64,000 bases of DNA from Phaeobacter sp. G2 (GCA_025163595.1 CP104100.1:2542001-2606000), one strand, 5' to 3'. Counted from the first letter of the stretch, positions 39,510 to 49,323 are shown. Notes: a model not told the origin generated them from the sequence alone. A program made the numbers and translations.

Positions 39510-40325
39510 ATGTTTTTTGGCGGCAGCAAAAACTCTAGCCAGGACAAGGGTCACAACAAGGTGGTTCCCATGACGAATTTCCGTAACACCGTTCCGGTTT
39601 CCCCCATGCGTCAGGCCGAGGCCTATTGGACCGCGCTGCGTCGCGGCGACGACATTCCCAGCCGGTCACAGATCGACCCACGCGGGTTGGAAAACATTCT
39701 GTCGCAGACATTTATACTGGAGCGTGTTGCCCCAGGCATCGCCCGCTTCCGTCTGGCCGGCCAAAAGGTCAATGAGATGGCAGGCATGGAGGTGCGCGGC
39801 ATGCCGATCACCGCCTTTTTCACCCCCGATGCCCGCAAACAGATGAGCGCCGCGCTGGAGCACATGTTTGAAGCGCCTGCCATTGTTGAGATTGAGATGC
39901 AGACCGAAGGGTCACGCCTGCGTGGTCGCCGTGAGGCCCGCATGTTGCTGCTCCCCTTGCGCAGCGACCTGGGCGATGTGAGCCGTGCACTGGGTGTTTT
40001 TGTCTCTGAGGGTAACCCGAACAAAACATCGCAGCGCTTTGCAATCACCTCGATCGAAATGCGGGCCATTGCCAAAAACACCGATGATACCGAGTTCAAG
40101 GCAAAGTCGCGCGACGCGGGTGATGTGAACAAGCCAAACCCTGAGTTTGCAGAGTTGCAAGCGCGCCTTGCTCCTGAGCCATCCATCCTGCAAGAAGCGC
40201 GTGATCTTGCCGATCTCAGGTTGAAAAAACCGGCGCGTGACACTGCGCGGACAGATGACAAAAGCAAATCAAAAGTGGCACATTTGCGGCTGGTCTCCAG
40301 CCGTGATGAAACGCCCGTTTCCTAA
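39510..40325 (+). CDS. PAS-domain protein (PAS_5 type)
   Basis: This 271-residue protein contains one PAS-type domain at about 45–165, starting PMRQAEAYWTALRRGDDIPSRSQIDP and including FILERVAPGIARFRLAGQKV and GMEVRGMPITAFF, the form abundant in Rhodobacteraceae and Caulobacter. No kinase, cyclase or DNA-binding output domain follows; the C-terminal third is charged and low in complexity. ATG 39510 has TAAGGAAAA upstream; an earlier frame start at 39459 lacks a ribosome-binding site. Role unknown, possibly a regulator that binds a partner. Confidence 0.85.
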   Translation: MFFGGSKNSSQDKGHNKVVPMTNFRNTVPVSPMRQAEAYWTALRRGDDIPSRSQIDPRGLENILSQTFILERVAPGIARFRLAGQKVNEMAGMEVRGMPITAFFTPDARKQMSAALEHMFEAPAIVEIEMQTEGSRLRGRREARMLLLPLRSDLGDVSRALGVFVSEGNPNKTSQRFAITSIEMRAIAKNTDDTEFKAKSRDAGDVNKPNPEFAELQARLAPEPSILQEARDLADLRLKKPARDTARTDDKSKSKVAHLRLVSSRDETPVS

Positions 40326-40371
40326 AATTTTAGCCTATTTCTAGTCTATTTGGTCATAGTCTAGCAATGAT

Positions 40372-40407
40372 CGCCCCGCGGAAGAATTCCCGGGGCGTTT
40401 CCCTTTT
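40372..40407 (+). terminator. Terminator of the PAS gene
   Basis: CGCCCCG (40372–40378) pairs with CGGGGCG (40391–40397), extended inward by GGAA/TTCC, followed by TTTCCCTTTT. Confidence 0.8.
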
Positions 40408-40451
40408 GAACACCCCTCAACATCGCATCGCAACACATTGTGGTTAAACAA

Positions 40452-40478
40452 AAACCGCCCCAGTTTCCTGGAGCGGTC
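40452..40478 (-). terminator. Terminator of the DAHP synthase gene
   Basis: On the minus strand ACCGCTCC and GGGGCGGT (with one G–T pair) form the stem, and TTTTTGTTT follows. It lies 30 bases past the stop codon. Confidence 0.85.
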
Positions 40479-40507
40479 TTGATTTTCTACAACCCACAGA
40501 GCGTGGC

Positions 40508-41884
40508 TCAGCTGGCTTCAGCGCTGCGTGCGCGACGCTTATTGCGCAGGTTTGACAATTCTTCTGCAACCAGAAAGGCCAGTTCCAGGGATTGGCTGGC
40601 GTTAAGACGCGGATCACAGGCGGTGTGATAGCGATCGCTCAGGTTTTCATCCGTTACCGCGCGAACACCGCCGGTGCACTCGGTTACATCCTGACCGGTC
40701 ATCTCAAAATGTACCCCGCCCGGAATGGTGCCTTCGGCGGAATGGACCGCAAAGAAGTCCTGCACTTCGCGCAACACGCTCTCAAAGGGGCGGGTTTTGT
40801 AGCCGGTAGAGGATTTCACGGTATTGCCATGCATTGGATCGCAAACCCAGGTGACATTGGCGCCCTCTTCCTCGACCGCCTTGACCAGTCGCGGCAGATG
40901 TTCTGCCACCTTGCCGGCACCAAAGCGCGCGATCAGCGTCAGCCGCCCCTCCTCATTTGATGGGTTCAGGCGCTGCATCAGCACCTTCAGGTCATCAGCC
41001 GATGTTGTCGGGCCACATTTCATGCCGATGGGATTCAGCACACCACGACAGAATTCCACATGGGCGCCGTCGGGCTGGCGGGTGCGATCCCCGATCCACA
41101 GCATATGACCGGAGCCTGCCAGCCAATTGCCAGAGGTCGTATCAAGACGGGTCAGCGCCTCTTCATATTCCAGCAACAGGCCTTCGTGGCTGGTGTAGAA
41201 TTCTACCGTCTGCAACGCATGCGCCGCATCATTGTTCACCCCGGCTGCCTTCATGAAATCCAGCGTGTCGGTGATGCGGTTGGCCATTTCGCGGTAGCTT
41301 TGGGCTTTTTCACCCTCGGTAAAGCCCAGGGTCCAGGAATGCACCTGGTTCACATCCGCATAGCCGCCGGTGGAAAAGGCCCGCAGCAGGTTGAGGGTTG
41401 CCGCCGCCTGGGTGTAGGCCTGCAACATCCGCTTGGGATCGGGAAGACGCGCGGCTTCGGTGAAGCCAAGATCGTTGATGATGTCGCCGCGATAGCTGGG
41501 CAGCTCCACCCCATCCAGGGTTTCAGTAGGCGCGCTGCGCGGTTTGGCGAATTGGCCGGCCATACGGCCCACTTTCACCACAGGAACCTTGGCGCCATAG
41601 GTCAACACCATGGCCATCTGCAGCATCACCTTGAAGGTGTCGCGAATGGCATCCGCGCTGAACTGCTCAAAGCTTTCGGCGCAGTCACCGCCCTGCAGCA
41701 AAAATGCCTCGCCGCGGCCCGCCGCTGCAAGATGTTGTTTCAAGCGCCGTGCTTCGCCGGCAAAGACCAGTGGAGGATAGCTTGAAAGCTGCGCTTCTAC
41801 GGCGCCGAGCGCCGGGGCGTCGGTGTAATCGGGCATCTGCACGCGGGGTTTGTTGCGCCAGGATGCTTTTTGCCACTCACTCAT
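40508..41884 (-). CDS. aroG: Class II DAHP synthase
   Basis: This 458-residue plant/actinobacterial-type (class II) 3-deoxy-7-phosphoheptulonate synthase condenses phosphoenolpyruvate and erythrose-4-phosphate at the entry to the shikimate pathway. Markers are [25 protein letters not shown] with the metal-binding Cys, [26 protein letters not shown] and [21 protein letters not shown] 41884 has GCGGAGAAAAG upstream; the frame continues 15 codons further without support. The aroQ of this window works two steps later. Confidence 0.96.
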   Translation of the reverse strand: MSEWQKASWRNKPRVQMPDYTDAPALGAVEAQLSSYPPLVFAGEARRLKQHLAAAGRGEAFLLQGGDCAESFEQFSADAIRDTFKVMLQMAMVLTYGAKVPVVKVGRMAGQFAKPRSAPTETLDGVELPSYRGDIINDLGFTEAARLPDPKRMLQAYTQAAATLNLLRAFSTGGYADVNQVHSWTLGFTEGEKAQSYREMANRITDTLDFMKAAGVNNDAAHALQTVEFYTSHEGLLLEYEEALTRLDTTSGNWLAGSGHMLWIGDRTRQPDGAHVEFCRGVLNPIGMKCGPTTSADDLKVLMQRLNPSNEEGRLTLIARFGAGKVAEHLPRLVKAVEEEGANVTWVCDPMHGNTVKSSTGYKTRPFESVLREVQDFFAVHSAEGTIPGGVHFEMTGQDVTECTGGVRAVTDENLSDRYHTACDPRLNASQSLELAFLVAEELSNLRNKRRARSAEAS

Positions 41885-42078
41885 AGCTTTTCTCCGCTTA
41901 AGAGGTCTTAATAATAGAACGGAAGCCACCTATACAAAAACGCACTCGTGCTGACCAGTTTAGATTTGCCCCTCTTGACCCGGCTTCGAACCTATGGTCA
42001 CGGTTTTCTGGTCTCACGCGGGGCTGACTTACTATTGGTCTCTCCCGGTGCATTCAAAAATTGCCAAGGATGTGCCCC

Positions 42079-43077
42079 ATGCAAACCCAAAGAAAACCGG
42101 TCGAAACATCAAAAGAGGTTTCATCCACAAGACGATATGTATTTGTTTTGCTAGAGAGATTCTCGATGCTCTCTTTTGCCTCAGCGGTTGAATGCCTGCG
42201 TATCGCCAACCGTATGGCCGGTCGCGAGGTCTATAGCTGGACCTTGCTTGGCGAGGGTGGCGAACAAGTCACCTGCTCTGCCGGCACCACCTTTGCTGTG
42301 GACGGTGATTTTGGTGATTTGCAACGCGATGACAGTATTCTCGTCTGTGCAGGAGTTAACGTTCAGGCCGCAACCAGTAAAAAACTGCTGGCCTGGCTGC
42401 GCCGTGAGGCCCGCAAGGGCGTGATGATTGGTGGCCTGTGCACCGCATCCTATGTTCTGGCGAAGGCTGGGTTGCTGGACGGAAAAAAGGCAACCATCCA
42501 TTGGGAAAACATTGACAGCTTTGCCGAAGAGTTCGAGGAAGTCACCCTCACAAAGTCCGTTTTCGTAATTGATAACAATCGCTTGTCTACGGCGGGTGGG
42601 ACGTCGTCGATTGATTTGTTGTTGAAACTCATTGCCAATGACCACGGCGAGGACCTGGCAAATTCCGTGGCGGACCAGTTGATCTATTCTTCTATCCGCA
42701 CCGATCAGGACACCCAGCGCCTGTCGGTCCCGACTCGGATCGGCGTGCGTCACCCGAAGCTGTCGATGGTGATCCAAATGATGGAAACCAATATCGAGGA
42801 ACCCATCAGCCCCTCCGTCTTGGCGCAGAATGTTGGGATGTCGACCCGGCAGCTTGAACGTCTGTTCCGCCGTTATCTGAACCGCAGCCCCAAACGCTAT
42901 TATATGGAGCTGAGGTTGCAAAAAGCCCGCAACCTGTTGATGCAGACCGATATGAGCGTGATCAATGTGGCGCTGGCCTGTGGGTTTGCCTCGCCGTCGC
43001 ATTTTTCCAAATGCTACCGGGCGCATTATGACACCACCCCCTACCGTGAGCGCGGCAGCAAATCTGGCGGGCAGTGA
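42079..43077 (+). CDS. GlxA-type regulator (DJ-1/PfpI domain plus AraC helix-turn-helix)
   Basis: This protein of about 332 residues has an N-terminal class I glutamine-amidotransferase-like domain (about 20–185; GGLCTASYVLAKAGLLDG with the nucleophile-elbow Cys, and ATIHWENIDSF). An AraC DNA-binding domain follows (SVLAQNVGMSTRQLERLFRRYLNRSPKRYY, ALACGFASPSHFSKCYRAHYDTTP). It matches GbdR/CdhR-like regulators of quaternary-amine use. Starts at TTG 42061 and ATG 42070 are possible; ATG 42079 has AAGGA nine bases upstream. It precedes an amino-acid-type ABC transporter operon on the same strand and may control it. Confidence 0.9.
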   Translation: MQTQRKPVETSKEVSSTRRYVFVLLERFSMLSFASAVECLRIANRMAGREVYSWTLLGEGGEQVTCSAGTTFAVDGDFGDLQRDDSILVCAGVNVQAATSKKLLAWLRREARKGVMIGGLCTASYVLAKAGLLDGKKATIHWENIDSFAEEFEEVTLTKSVFVIDNNRLSTAGGTSSIDLLLKLIANDHGEDLANSVADQLIYSSIRTDQDTQRLSVPTRIGVRHPKLSMVIQMMETNIEEPISPSVLAQNVGMSTRQLERLFRRYLNRSPKRYYMELRLQKARNLLMQTDMSVINVALACGFASPSHFSKCYRAHYDTTPYRERGSKSGGQ

Positions 43078-43575
43078 TTCTACCTTGAGCAAAAGCGACT
43101 GATTCTCTGGCGAGAACAGACACTTTTGCCACTTGGGGGCCGTCCCAGAGGGCTCGGCCTGTCACATTTTTTTGATCATTCTCACAGATCCTGCGCTGTG
43201 CCCGGCTTTTTTGGACACAGCAAAAGACACAGGCTTTGGCTGGTCGATTTCATCAACATATTTATTTTAAGCTTCAAGCACTTGCGGAAGCCCACCGGCT
43301 TTGACCGGCCTCCAAACGGACATTTCCGCCGTCCAACGAAAGCCCGCGAGACAAAACCAACCCCAAAGGGATGCGACGAAATGGCCATTGTTTTCTTTCC
43401 CTCTGGCGCAAAAACCTGTAGAGCATCCGCCTCATCAGGCCAGCAAAACGCTGCTGGATAAAAACAGAGCAAGTGGACATCGGGAGGGTGTCGCGAGCCA
43501 AGGGGACTTTTCTTTTCAAATCGCCTTGCCTAGGGTTCCTTATGAACAGACTTGTTCCAATAAACTGGGAGAAAT
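43078..43575. other. Upstream region of the ABC transporter operon
   Basis: No gene is supported in these 498 bases. The region presumably holds the promoter and operator of the transporter operon. No -35/-10 pair of good quality stands out. GGGAGAAAT directly before ATG 43576 is the ribosome-binding site of the binding-protein gene. Confidence 0.4.
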
Positions 43576-44772
43576 ATGATGAAAAAATTGATGATGGCCA
43601 CAGCGGCCCTCGCGCTGACTGCAGGCACCGCCTTTGCAGGCAGCCACGCCAAAGAAGTAAAGCTTGGCGTTCTGATCGGTTTCACCGGCCCCATTGAATC
43701 GCTGACCGCTGCCATGGCAGCTGGCTCGGAAATGGCGATGGATGAGGTCACCAAATCCGGCCTGCTGCTTGACGGCGCAACCGTAACCTCTGTGCGGGCA
43801 GATACAGGCTGCATCGATAACGGCCTGGCCGTAGCCAACGGTGAAAAACTGATCGCAGAAGGCGTCAATGGTATTGTTGGCGGTGACTGCTCCGGTGTGA
43901 CCGGCGCGATCCTGCAAAACGTTGCCATTCCAAACGGTATGGTCATGGTGTCCCCTTCGGCGACCTCCCCTGGCCTCTCCTCAATGGAAGACAATGGCCT
44001 GTTTTTCCGCACCTCGCCCTCTGACGCCCGTGAAGGTCAGGTAATGGCTGAGATGCTGCAGGAAAAAGGCGTTGAATCCATTGCTCTGACCTACACCAAC
44101 AACGACTATGGCAAAGGCCTAGCCGATGCGATCAAGACCTCCTTTGAGGCTGTTGGCGGTGAAGTGACAATCGTCGCCGCCCATGAAGACGGCAAGGGTG
44201 ACTATTCTGCTGAAGTGGCTTCGCTGGCCTCTGCTGGTGGCGACATTCTGGTTGTTGCCGGTTACCTTGACCAGGGCGGTCTGGGCATCATTCAGTCCTC
44301 GCTCGACTCCGGCGCCTTTGACACCTTTGGTCTGCCTGGCGGCATGATCGGTGACAGCCTGCCGAAAAACGTTGGCTCCGACCTGGACGGTTCTTACGGC
44401 CAGATCGCAGGCTCCGACAGCCAAGGTGCGGAGATCTTTGCCGAGCAAGCAAAGGCCCTGGGCTTTGACGGCACCTCTGCCTATGCCTCCGAGTCCTATG
44501 ATGCGGCGGCTTTGATCCTGCTGGCAATGCAGGCGGCCAATTCGACCGATCCTGCTGAGTACGGCGCCAAGATCATGGATGTTGCCAATGCACCCGGTGA
44601 AGTGATCAACCCCGGCGAGCTGGGCAAGGCACTGGAACTGATTGCCGCTGGCAAAGACGTTGATTTCCAGGGCGCCACCGGCGTTGAGCTGATTGGCCCC
44701 GGTGAGAGCGCAGGCTCCTACCGTGAGATCCTGGTCAAAGACGGTGTGAACACCACTGTAAAGTTCCGCTGA
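43576..44772 (+). CDS. ABC transporter substrate-binding protein (branched-chain amino acid / amide type)
   Basis: This 398-residue periplasmic binding protein has a signal peptide (MMKKLMMATAALALTAGTAFAG). It then has VKLGVLIGFTGPIESL, GVNGIVGGDCSGVTGAI and ALTYTNNDYGKGLADAIKTSF, the type I LivJ/LivK fold. The ligand cannot be read; the family takes branched-chain amino acids, urea, amides and others. A perfect hairpin after the stop separates it from the ATPase genes, as usual when the binding protein is made in excess. Confidence 0.92.
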   Translation: MMKKLMMATAALALTAGTAFAGSHAKEVKLGVLIGFTGPIESLTAAMAAGSEMAMDEVTKSGLLLDGATVTSVRADTGCIDNGLAVANGEKLIAEGVNGIVGGDCSGVTGAILQNVAIPNGMVMVSPSATSPGLSSMEDNGLFFRTSPSDAREGQVMAEMLQEKGVESIALTYTNNDYGKGLADAIKTSFEAVGGEVTIVAAHEDGKGDYSAEVASLASAGGDILVVAGYLDQGGLGIIQSSLDSGAFDTFGLPGGMIGDSLPKNVGSDLDGSYGQIAGSDSQGAEIFAEQAKALGFDGTSAYASESYDAAALILLAMQAANSTDPAEYGAKIMDVANAPGEVINPGELGKALELIAAGKDVDFQGATGVELIGPGESAGSYREILVKDGVNTTVKFR

Positions 44773-44802
44773 TCTCTTTTGTAGGATCATAAAGTCAAAG
44801 AG

Positions 44803-44825
44803 CAGCCCGGGAATTTCCCGGGCTG
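44803..44825 (+). terminator. Stem-loop between binding-protein gene and ATPase gene
   Basis: CAGCCCGGGA pairs with TCCCGGGCTG around ATT, an almost uninterrupted palindrome, followed by TTCCAAATTT. It probably acts as a partial terminator or mRNA stabiliser. Confidence 0.7.
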
Positions 44826-44873
44826 TTCCAAATTTAGTAAGCCGAAAAAAATAGCGGCAGGGGATAGAATGAT

Positions 44874-45659
44874 ATGATCGTCGTCGAGGACTTGCACAAG
44901 CACTTCGGCGGGTTCCACGCGGTTGACGGCGCCTCGCTTGAAATCGCCAAGGGCTCCATAACCGGTTTGATCGGGCCAAATGGCGCGGGAAAGACCACTC
45001 TTTTCAACGTAATAGCTGGCGTTCTTGAGCCCACATCTGGTCGCGTGACCATGGATGGGGAAGATATTACTGGCCTGCCGCCGCACGAGCTGTTTCACAA
45101 GGGGCTGTTGCGCACCTTTCAGATTGCACATGAGTTTTCTTCGATGACCTGCCGCGAGAACCTGATGATGGTGCCCGGCGCGCAATCGGGTGAAAGCCTG
45201 TGGAACACCTGGTTTGGCCGCAAGCGCATAGCCGATGAAGAGCGCGCTCTGCGGGCCAAGGCGGATGAAGTGCTTGAGTTTCTCACCATCAGCCATATCG
45301 CAGATCTGCGCGCCGGCGAGGTTTCGGGCGGCCAGAAGAAGCTGTTGGAACTGGGCCGCACCATGATGGTGGATGCCAAGATCGTTTTCCTCGACGAGGT
45401 AGGCGCCGGGGTGAACCGCACCCTGCTCTATACAATTGCGGATGCCATCAAGCGTCTCAATGAAGAGCGTGGCTATACCTTTGTGGTGATCGAGCACGAC
45501 ATGGAGTTTATCGACCGCCTGTGTGACCCGGTGATCTGCATGGCCGAGGGCAAGAAGCTGGCCGAGGGCACTTTGGCCGAGATCAAAGCCAATGAGCAGG
45601 TGATCGAGGCCTATCTGGGTACCGGGCTGAAGAACAAAGACAAGTTGGAGAAGGCCTGA
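44874..45659 (+). CDS. ABC transporter ATPase, LivG type
   Basis: This 261-residue ABC ATPase has Walker A GPNGAGKTTLFN (about 37), the signature VSGGQKKLLELGR and Walker B IVFLDEVGAGVN. The Walker B context Asp-Glu-Val-Gly replaces the more common Asp-Glu-Pro; the catalytic Glu is kept. LivG-type proteins of this family have a C-terminal BCA_ABC_TP_C-like tail, seen here as EVIEAYLGTG. It partners with the second ATPase at 45750. Confidence 0.93.
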   Translation: MIVVEDLHKHFGGFHAVDGASLEIAKGSITGLIGPNGAGKTTLFNVIAGVLEPTSGRVTMDGEDITGLPPHELFHKGLLRTFQIAHEFSSMTCRENLMMVPGAQSGESLWNTWFGRKRIADEERALRAKADEVLEFLTISHIADLRAGEVSGGQKKLLELGRTMMVDAKIVFLDEVGAGVNRTLLYTIADAIKRLNEERGYTFVVIEHDMEFIDRLCDPVICMAEGKKLAEGTLAEIKANEQVIEAYLGTGLKNKDKLEKA

Positions 45660-45680
45660 TGGGGAATTGCAAAGAAAACC

Positions 45681-45737
45681 GGGGCTCTGCCCCCGCCGCT
45701 TCGCGGCTCCCCCGAGGTATTTTTGGCAAGATGAATA
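45681..45737 (+). repeat. Intergenic repeat element, copy 1
   Basis: GGGGCTCTGCCCC and GCCGCTTCGCGGC form small palindromes, followed by CCCGAGGTATTTTTGGCAAG and ATGAA. This resembles a dispersed intergenic element known from Rhodobacteraceae genomes. A related copy in the opposite direction lies at 49361–49420 after the last gene of the operon. Confidence 0.55.
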
Positions 45738-45749
45738 GGGGCGCCGCCC

Positions 45750-46463
45750 ATGTCTGAACCCTTTTTGATTGGTGACAGCATGACTGGGGGATACGGCAAG
45801 GGGCCGGATATCCTGCATGACTGCACCATTGCTGTGAACCCCGGTGAAATTGCCGTGATTGTTGGCCCCAATGGGGCGGGCAAATCGACCGCGATGAAGG
45901 CGGTTTTTGGCATGCTGAATGTGCGCGCGGGCGCGGTGCGGTTGGGTGGTGAGGATATCACCAGTCTGAGCCCACAGGACCGGGTGATCAAGGGCATGGG
46001 GTTTGTGCCGCAGACCAGCAATATCTTTACCTCGATGACGGTGGAAGAGAACCTGGAGATGGGGGCGTTTATTCGCACCGATGACATCACTGGCACCATG
46101 GAGCAGGTCTATGATCTGTTCCCGATCCTGCGCGACAAGCGCAACCAGCCAGCCGGTGAGCTGTCTGGTGGGCAACGTCAGCAGGTGGCCGTGGGGCGCG
46201 CGCTGATGACCCAGCCCAAGGTTTTGATGCTGGATGAGCCCACCGCCGGGGTGTCGCCCATCGTCATGGATGAGCTGTTTGACCGTATCATTGAGGTGGC
46301 CCGCACGGGGCTGCCGATCCTGATGGTAGAGCAGAACGCCAAGCAAGCGCTTGAGATTGCGGACAAAGGCTATGTTTTGGTGCAGGGGCGCAATGCCTAT
46401 ACCGGCACCGGCCAAGAGCTGCTGGCCGATCCCGAAGTACGCAAATCGTTTCTGGGGGGGTGA
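45750..46463 (+). CDS. ABC transporter ATPase, LivF type
   Basis: This 237-residue ABC ATPase has Walker A GPNGAGKSTAMK (about 41), Q-loop VPQTSNIFTSMTVEENL, signature LSGGQRQQVAVGRAL and Walker B VLMLDEPTAGVSP. It pairs with the LivG-type ATPase. The next gene is not the permease but a small secreted protein gene, starting two bases after the stop. Confidence 0.93.
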   Translation: MSEPFLIGDSMTGGYGKGPDILHDCTIAVNPGEIAVIVGPNGAGKSTAMKAVFGMLNVRAGAVRLGGEDITSLSPQDRVIKGMGFVPQTSNIFTSMTVEENLEMGAFIRTDDITGTMEQVYDLFPILRDKRNQPAGELSGGQRQQVAVGRALMTQPKVLMLDEPTAGVSPIVMDELFDRIIEVARTGLPILMVEQNAKQALEIADKGYVLVQGRNAYTGTGQELLADPEVRKSFLGG

Positions 46464-46465
46464 AG

Positions 46466-46972
46466 ATGGAACCGACCTATTACTGGAAACGAAATCTGAC
46501 ACTTGCTTTGGCGTCCTTTCTGTTCTCAGCTCAAACGGCGACAGCCCTAGAGTGCCAAGTCCAGAAAACATGCTCGATCTCACTTGAGTGCTCACCGTTT
46601 AAGGTCGAGTTTGAACTAATCGAGCTGGAGACCTCAGAATCTGAAAACCTTGTGCTTATTACAAAGGTACCAAACCGAGAACGAACAGCCGTTATTCTCT
46701 CACCAGTAGATAGCTCTTCTCGATGGTTCAAAGGCGAAGTCAACGGTGAATCTATGGCGCTCTGGATAGATGAAACCCATGAGAATTTTCAGTTATTGCC
46801 AGTTGGAGAGAGTGAAGCAGAATTCGCTGCAGGGAAATGTGGTGTTGGTCTCACAAGGAATGAAAACCTGACGAACTCAAATGAAGGCTCCGGTTCCCCA
46901 AAACAACGTGCTCCCATCGACGGTGAGAGTTTGCTGCCACCGCCAAGCAGCAATTCACAGAATTCAGACTAG
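46466..46972 (+). CDS. Small cysteine-containing secreted protein inside the transporter operon
   Basis: This protein of about 168 residues has a signal peptide (MEPTYYWKRNLTLALASFLF, then SAQTATA) and mature Cys residues in ALECQVQKTC, LECSPF and KCGVGL, suggesting disulfides. The C-terminal 35 residues are Ser/Asn/Pro-rich. I do not recognise the family. The codon use and lower GC differ from the genes on both sides, and it splits the usual ATPase–permease order. GGGGGGTGAAG just before ATG 46466 is the ribosome-binding site, so it is translated with livF. Confidence 0.75.
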   Translation: MEPTYYWKRNLTLALASFLFSAQTATALECQVQKTCSISLECSPFKVEFELIELETSESENLVLITKVPNRERTAVILSPVDSSSRWFKGEVNGESMALWIDETHENFQLLPVGESEAEFAAGKCGVGLTRNENLTNSNEGSGSPKQRAPIDGESLLPPPSSNSQNSD

Positions 46973-46983
46973 AGAGATACAAC

Positions 46984-47994
46984 ATGGATCTTCTCAACGC
47001 CCTTGTGGCATTCACGAACTTCGTTGGCGTACCCGCCATCGCCTATGGCAGCCAGCTGGCGCTTGGGGCGTTGGGGGTCACGCTGATCTACAGCATCCTG
47101 CGGTTTTCCAACTTTGCCCATGGGGACACCATGGCCTTTGGCACTATGATGACCATTCTGGTGACCTGGTTGCTGCAATCCTGGGGGGTGAGCTTTGGCC
47201 CACTGCCCACGGCGCTGCTCGCCCTGCCCTTTGGCATTTTTGCAACCATGGTGTTGGTACTGCTCACGGATCGCACCGTCTATCGGTTCTACCGCGCCCA
47301 AAAGGCCAAGCCTGTGGTTTTTGTCATGGTCTCGCTGGGGGTGATGTTCATGATGAACGGCCTTGTCCGTTTTGTCATTGGGCCCGGCGATCAGCGTTTT
47401 GCCGATGGCGAGCGCTTTATCATCAAGGCGCGCGCCTTTAAGGAAATGACGGGCCTGCGTGAAGGGTTGGCGATCAAGACTTCTCAGGGCATCACTGTGG
47501 TGGCCGCCATTGTGGTTGTGGCGCTGCTGTTTTGGTTCCTCAACAAGACCCGCACCGGTAAATCCATGCGCGCCTATTCCGACAATGAAGATCTGGCGCT
47601 GTTGTCCGGCATCGATCCGGACCGGGTGGTGATGTATACTTGGCTGATCGTGGCCTCCCTGGCGACCATCGCCGGTGTGCTCTATGGCCTCGACAAGAGC
47701 TTTAAGCCCTTCACCTATTTCCAGCTGCTGCTGCCGATCTTTGCCTCGGCCATTGTTGGTGGTCTGGGCAGCCCCCAGGGTGCGATTGCGGGTGGGTTCA
47801 TCATCGCCTTTTCCGAGGTCACTATTACCTACGCCTGGAAAAAGGTGTTGGGCTATCTGATGCCGGAACACCTGGAACCCGATGGTTTGGTACAACTTCT
47901 GAGTACCGACTATAAGTTTGCGGTCTCCTTTGCGATCCTGATCATCGTCCTTCTGTTCAAGCCAACAGGGCTCTTCAAGGGGAAATCGGTATGA
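46984..47994 (+). CDS. ABC transporter permease, LivH type
   Basis: This 336-residue membrane protein of the LivH branch has about eight hydrophobic segments, LGALGVTLIYSILRFSNFAHGD near the start, and the cytoplasmic-loop region TRTGKSMRAYSDNEDLALLSGIDPDRV. It ends four bases inside the LivM-type gene (ATGA overlap). It forms the membrane channel with the next protein. Confidence 0.92.
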   Translation: MDLLNALVAFTNFVGVPAIAYGSQLALGALGVTLIYSILRFSNFAHGDTMAFGTMMTILVTWLLQSWGVSFGPLPTALLALPFGIFATMVLVLLTDRTVYRFYRAQKAKPVVFVMVSLGVMFMMNGLVRFVIGPGDQRFADGERFIIKARAFKEMTGLREGLAIKTSQGITVVAAIVVVALLFWFLNKTRTGKSMRAYSDNEDLALLSGIDPDRVVMYTWLIVASLATIAGVLYGLDKSFKPFTYFQLLLPIFASAIVGGLGSPQGAIAGGFIIAFSEVTITYAWKKVLGYLMPEHLEPDGLVQLLSTDYKFAVSFAILIIVLLFKPTGLFKGKSV

Positions 47995-49313
47995 CTGATA
48001 CTCTGAAACACAGTCTTTTGTTTGCGGTCGTGGCCGTGCTGATCCTGCTGGAAGGCCTCACGAACTGGAGCTTTTTCTCAGGCTCCTGGAACTCCTCTCT
48101 GGTGATCCTCAACATGGGGCTGATTTCGGCCATCATGGCGCTGGGGGTAAACCTGCAGTGGGGCTTTGCCGGCTTGTTCAATGTGGGCATCATGGGGTTC
48201 ACTGCTCTGGGCGGTCTCGCTGTGGTGCTGACCTCAACGCCGCCATCCCCAGGTGCCTGGAGCGCCGGAGGCCCGGGCGTTGTCATGGCACTGGTGATGG
48301 GGGCGCTGACGGTGATCTCGGCAGTTGCCGCAACCCGTTTGCTGCCCAAAGGTGGCCTGCGTACGGCGCTGATTGTGGCCATCCTGATTGTTGGGTTTGT
48401 CATCTATCGCGCCCTGTTTGACCCGTCGATTGAAGCGATCGAAGACATCAATCCGGCATTGGCGGGCAATATCGGTGGGCTTGGCTGGCCGGTGCTCTTG
48501 TCCTGGCCCATGGGCGGGCTGCTGGCAGCCGGAGCGGCCTGGCTGATTGGTAAAACGGCTCTTGGGCTGCGGTCGGACTATCTGGCGATTGCCACCCTTG
48601 GCATTGCCGAAATCATCATTGCCATCCTCAAAAACGAAGACTGGCTGTCGCGCGGCGTGAAAAACGTCGTCGGCCTGCCCCGGCCCGTGCCTTACGAGGT
48701 CGATCTGCAAAATGATCCCGCCTATGTGGACTGGTTTGCCAGTCTTGGAATGGATCCGGTTTTGGGGTCAACGCTCTACGTCAAGCTGGGCTATGCGGCG
48801 CTGTTTTCCCTGGTGCTGATCGCCTTGCTGTGGATGGCGCAGATGGCGCTCAAAAGCCCCTGGGGGCGGATGATGCGCGCCATTCGCGACAATGAGGTCG
48901 CGGCGCAGGCCATGGGCAAAAACGTCACCAAACGCCACTTGCAGATCTTTGTGCTTGGCTCGGCCATTTGCGGTATTGCAGGTGCGATGATGACCACCCT
49001 GGACGGGCAGTTGACTCCGGGCACCTATAATCCCTTGCGCTTTACCTTCCTGATCTGGGTGATGGTCATCGTTGGCGGCTCCGGCAACAACTTTGGCTCG
49101 GTGCTGGGCGGCTTCCTGATCTGGTTCCTCTGGATCAAGGTGGAACCGATGAGCCTGGAGCTGATCACCCTGCTGACCTCAGGCATGGATGAGACCAACA
49201 TGCTGCGGGAACACCTGCTGGAAAACGCCGCCCATATGCGGTTGTTCACCATGGGATTGATCCTGCTTTTGGTGCTCCGCTTCAGCCCGCGCGGCTTGAT
49301 CCCGGAGAAGTAG
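47991..49313 (+). CDS. ABC transporter permease, LivM type
   Basis: This 440-residue membrane protein has VNLQWGFAGLFNVGIMGFTALGG, the family loop SPWGRMMRAIRDNEVAAQAMGKNV, and FLIWVMVIVGGSGNNFGSVLGGF. It is longer than E. coli LivM's core because of an N-terminal extension and a loop of about 60 residues after residue 230. It completes the transporter and is followed by a strong terminator. Confidence 0.92.
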   Translation: MTDTLKHSLLFAVVAVLILLEGLTNWSFFSGSWNSSLVILNMGLISAIMALGVNLQWGFAGLFNVGIMGFTALGGLAVVLTSTPPSPGAWSAGGPGVVMALVMGALTVISAVAATRLLPKGGLRTALIVAILIVGFVIYRALFDPSIEAIEDINPALAGNIGGLGWPVLLSWPMGGLLAAGAAWLIGKTALGLRSDYLAIATLGIAEIIIAILKNEDWLSRGVKNVVGLPRPVPYEVDLQNDPAYVDWFASLGMDPVLGSTLYVKLGYAALFSLVLIALLWMAQMALKSPWGRMMRAIRDNEVAAQAMGKNVTKRHLQIFVLGSAICGIAGAMMTTLDGQLTPGTYNPLRFTFLIWVMVIVGGSGNNFGSVLGGFLIWFLWIKVEPMSLELITLLTSGMDETNMLREHLLENAAHMRLFTMGLILLLVLRFSPRGLIPEK

Positions 49314-49323
49314 CACAACAACA

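Noticed and set aside
44787-46595. Minus-strand open frame of 602 codons across the two ABC ATPase genes
   Set aside because: It lies opposite two clear ATPases with Walker motifs; its composition (His/Gln-rich) is typical of antisense frames in GC-rich DNA.
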